Positions 4,230 through 6,347 of a stretch of 6,347 nt of DNA are shown here, piece by piece. The DNA lies in assembly GCA_002391195.1 (NCBI GenBank), contig DGRZ01000027.1:1-6347 (forward strand). Reading direction: 5' to 3'. The translations under genes and the position numbers were made by a program. Source of the stretch: Fibrobacter sp. UBA4375. Lineage in GTDB: Bacteria; Fibrobacterota; Fibrobacteria; Fibrobacterales; Fibrobacteraceae. Each line of letters opens with the position of its first letter. The stretch's first letter is position 1. The notes beneath the pieces are model-generated. The model saw nothing but the letters and a program-made list of their open reading frames with translations. It had not been told where the DNA came from and ran no database searches.

Positions 4230-6347
4230 ATGGAGAAACGTTTGCAGGCAGTGTTTTTGATGGCGGTCTTTTTCTGCCTTGTCTGCTGTTCTAATAGCGA
4301 AACGTTTTTCTTGCCGGTCGAGGAGGAAACTTCCGATAGGGGCGGGATGGTGCTGGTGCGGAGTCTCGGTAGAAACATTACGCTAGGAACGGAAAACGAA
4401 AAGGCTCCGCCCGATGTGCGCCCCGCTATGAATGTCTCCTTCGACTATGATTTTTTGATTTCGTCTCATGAGGTGACCCGGTCGGAGTTCTATTCAGAAG
4501 TTGTTTCTGGAAGGGGGCCGGATGGCTGGATGAAGGGCTTGTCTCCTGATTCGGGCAATTACCCGATAGCGCAGGTCACGTTTTACGATGCTGTGCTTTA
4601 TGCGAATGCGAAAAGCAAGGGCGAACATCTTGATACGGTGTACGCCTACGATGAAGTTCTATTGGATGGCGATGGAAATTGCTCCAGTCTTGGGAACATC
4701 GTGTTTCATCCCGAGGTGGAAGGCTACCGCTTACCGACCGAGGCGGAATGGACTATCGTAGCGCGGTCCCACTGGAATCCGGAGAAGTGCTGGAATCTAG
4801 AAAGGTCTGAAAATTCCCTGCATGAAGTATGTACGGAAGGGAATGGCGGTGAGAGCTTGCCCGTTTGCGATATGGCGGGTAACGTGATGGAATGGGTAAA
4901 TGATTGGAGGGGCGCATTTACCGATGGCGAGGTGTCGAATTTTGTAGGTGCAAATGATGGCGGAACGATGGGGGAACGGGTTCTCAAGGGAGGCAGTTTC
5001 CACAACGCGGCATCATCGATGAGGATTTATAGCCGTGGTGATGTCTACACGGTGACATCCTCGACAAAATCCGGCTATGTGGGGTTCCGCCTGGCATATG
5101 GAGCCATCCCCACTCCGACGTGGCTTTCGGGGGGCACTCCGGTGGCAAAATCAAACTATTCTTTGCTGGCGAAGGCAGAGAAAGTTCAGGAAAAAATGGG
5201 CACGCGTCATGTCAAGCTCGTGTTTCGGGATATCACCAGCAAGAAGTTGGCCTACGTGGATTATGGAGCGATTCCGCTTGCGGTCGTGGAAATCAAGGAT
5301 ACGTTGGAAGCGTACCATCCGGAGCTGTCGCCTGATGGTAAATGGGTTGCCTTTTGTACGGGAATAGAGGGTGTTTCTGGGCAATCGTCCGTCTATGTAC
5401 GTAGACTGGACGCTGCGGGATCGAATCTTGCCCGGCTTGATGTCGAGTCGGCGGCAATCCCCCGATGGAAAGTTCTTGATAGTGGCGACACGGTTATTGT
5501 CTACGTGACCAGTGCGGCAAACAATAGGGATGCTGCAGTATTCAAGGCCGCAAGCACGTGGCAGGTGAAATTTTCGGACGGTAAGTTCGGTATACCCGAA
5601 AAGCTCTTTGACGGCGCCTATCACGGCGGCATAAGCGAAGACAATTCGCTTGCGGTGACCGGAGCCCGGCTTTTCCGTGTTCGAAAGGCGGGTGGATCGC
5701 CATCGGATAGAGTACAGGAAGAAACGTGGTATAACGGGGAACAGGTCTGCAACGTGAGCCTTTCGAAAGACGGGACTGACCGCTCGCTGTTCCTGGATTT
5801 TGGTGGCAAGACCGGCCGTGACTTTACAGCAGTCAACTATGGTGTACACGGGATGCTCCTTGTAGCGGACAAAACAGGGAAACTTGTTCAGGGGATCCCT
5901 GCACCACGAAACTACACCTTTGACCATACGGAATGGGCAACGGATAACTCTGGCTACGTGGTGACGAGCCTGATGAATTCGGAGGGGAGTCATTCGAAGA
6001 TTTCTCTGCTGGATACGTCCGATTCCTCCTTTGTGAACCTGCTTGGCGGTGATGATCTCTGGCACCCCAGCCTGTGGGCAAGGCCGGAGCCGAAGGCCGT
6101 TGCCGAGTCGGAACTGGATTTGGATAGTGCCTGCGTCTACCTTACGTCTTATGCGGGGTCTAGGGCGCGGATAATGAAGGTTAAAATGGATCTCTTCTGG
6201 AAATACCGTGAAATGGCAGAAGCGGTCGCTATCGGATCGTCTCGCTCGTTTAGCGGTTTTGATCCGAGGAGTTTTTCGTCGTTGTTTGCCATAAACCTTT
6301 CTTATTCATCGCAGGATTTGATTTCGACGGAATACTTTGTCCGCAAT
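4230..6347 (+). CDS. Predicted lipoprotein, FGE-like module plus beta-propeller-like module, TIGR02171-type (3' end outside window)
   Basis: The frame stays open for 706 codons to the window edge. A lipoprotein-type signal opens it: positively charged MEKR, a hydrophobic stretch, then LVCC with C20 the likely lipidated residue (Cys at -1 is unusual). Residues about 33-292 form an FGE-sulfatase (SUMF1-like) domain: EVTRSEFY, YPIAQVTFYDA, YRLPTEAEW (166-174), DMAGNVMEWV (214-223), LKGGSFHN (252-259) and GFRLAY (285-290). The paired catalytic cysteines expected just after the GGS motif are missing (HNAASS instead), so formylglycine-forming activity is unlikely. From about 300 onward the sequence resembles a TolB/WD40-type propeller, with HPELSPDGKWVAF at 363-375 and further strands such as LWHPSLWARP near 610-618. 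This order matches TIGR02171, a Fibrobacter paralogous family of about 900 residues with unknown function, so perhaps 200 residues lie beyond the window. It is probably envelope-anchored. Confidence 0.85.
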   Translation, partial: MEKRLQAVFLMAVFFCLVCCSNSETFFLPVEEETSDRGGMVLVRSLGRNITLGTENEKAPPDVRPAMNVSFDYDFLISSHEVTRSEFYSEVVSGRGPDGWMKGLSPDSGNYPIAQVTFYDAVLYANAKSKGEHLDTVYAYDEVLLDGDGNCSSLGNIVFHPEVEGYRLPTEAEWTIVARSHWNPEKCWNLERSENSLHEVCTEGNGGESLPVCDMAGNVMEWVNDWRGAFTDGEVSNFVGANDGGTMGERVLKGGSFHNAASSMRIYSRGDVYTVTSSTKSGYVGFRLAYGAIPTPTWLSGGTPVAKSNYSLLAKAEKVQEKMGTRHVKLVFRDITSKKLAYVDYGAIPLAVVEIKDTLEAYHPELSPDGKWVAFCTGIEGVSGQSSVYVRRLDAAGSNLARLDVESAAIPRWKVLDSGDTVIVYVTSAANNRDAAVFKAASTWQVKFSDGKFGIPEKLFDGAYHGGISEDNSLAVTGARLFRVRKAGGSPSDRVQEETWYNGEQVCNVSLSKDGTDRSLFLDFGGKTGRDFTAVNYGVHGMLLVADKTGKLVQGIPAPRNYTFDHTEWATDNSGYVVTSLMNSEGSHSKISLLDTSDSSFVNLLGGDDLWHPSLWARPEPKAVAESELDLDSACVYLTSYAGSRARIMKVKMDLFWKYREMAEAVAIGSSRSFSGFDPRSFSSLFAINLSYSSQDLISTEYFVRN

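Noticed and set aside
4106..4378. 90-codon minus-strand open frame across the divergent region
   Set aside because: It overlaps the start of the lipoprotein gene and the start of the TM2 gene. Its product is low-complexity Lys/Thr-rich sequence with no motif, and the TM2 start with its ribosome site is better supported.
5151..6065. 304-codon open frame on the minus strand
   Set aside because: It lies wholly antisense to the plus-strand lipoprotein gene, whose translation shows FGE and propeller motifs. The antisense product has no recognisable motif and high Arg/His content typical of a shadow frame.

Overview
The window looks like chromosomal DNA from a Fibrobacter-type bacterium (phylum Fibrobacterota, gut or rumen). 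The main reason is the right-hand gene. It joins a formylglycine-generating-enzyme-like (FGE/SUMF1) module to a beta-propeller-like module behind a lipoprotein signal, the layout of the Fibrobacter succinogenes paralogous family TIGR02171. This assignment rests on recalled family knowledge and motif reading, not on a database search.

Layout: (1) At the left edge is the 3' end of a plus-strand gene for a barnase-like guanyl-preferring ribonuclease with a complete catalytic set. (2) A tightly packed minus-strand cluster runs from 4139 down to 370. In transcription order it encodes a 63-residue TM2-domain membrane protein, RdgB (XTP/dITP diphosphatase), a tRNA-dihydrouridine synthase, a radical SAM/SPASM protein and an arginase-fold protein. 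Gaps are 7, 44, -4 (GTGA overlap) and 45 bases, so the genes are probably co-transcribed, with a possible extra promoter before the last one. The cluster's last gene overlaps the end of the ribonuclease gene by 8 bases, tail to tail. (3) A 90-base divergent control region lies at 4140-4229. (4) From 4230 to the right edge runs the plus-strand lipoprotein gene, open through the end of the window.

How the genes fit together: RdgB (nucleotide-pool cleaning) and Dus (tRNA modification) are housekeeping enzymes. The radical SAM/SPASM and arginase-like proteins have unknown substrates; their adjacency allows, but does not prove, a joint peptide or metabolite modification role. 

The most unusual signal is a set of short repeats lying in frame inside coding genes. 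A composite palindromic repeat sits in a loop of the arginase-like gene. A related repeat, in the opposite orientation, sits just before the SPASM region of the neighbouring radical SAM gene. A separate tandem 11-base repeat lies in a variable loop of rdgB. All appear to have been tolerated without breaking the reading frame. No tRNA, rRNA, CRISPR array, transposase or convincing intrinsic terminator was seen.
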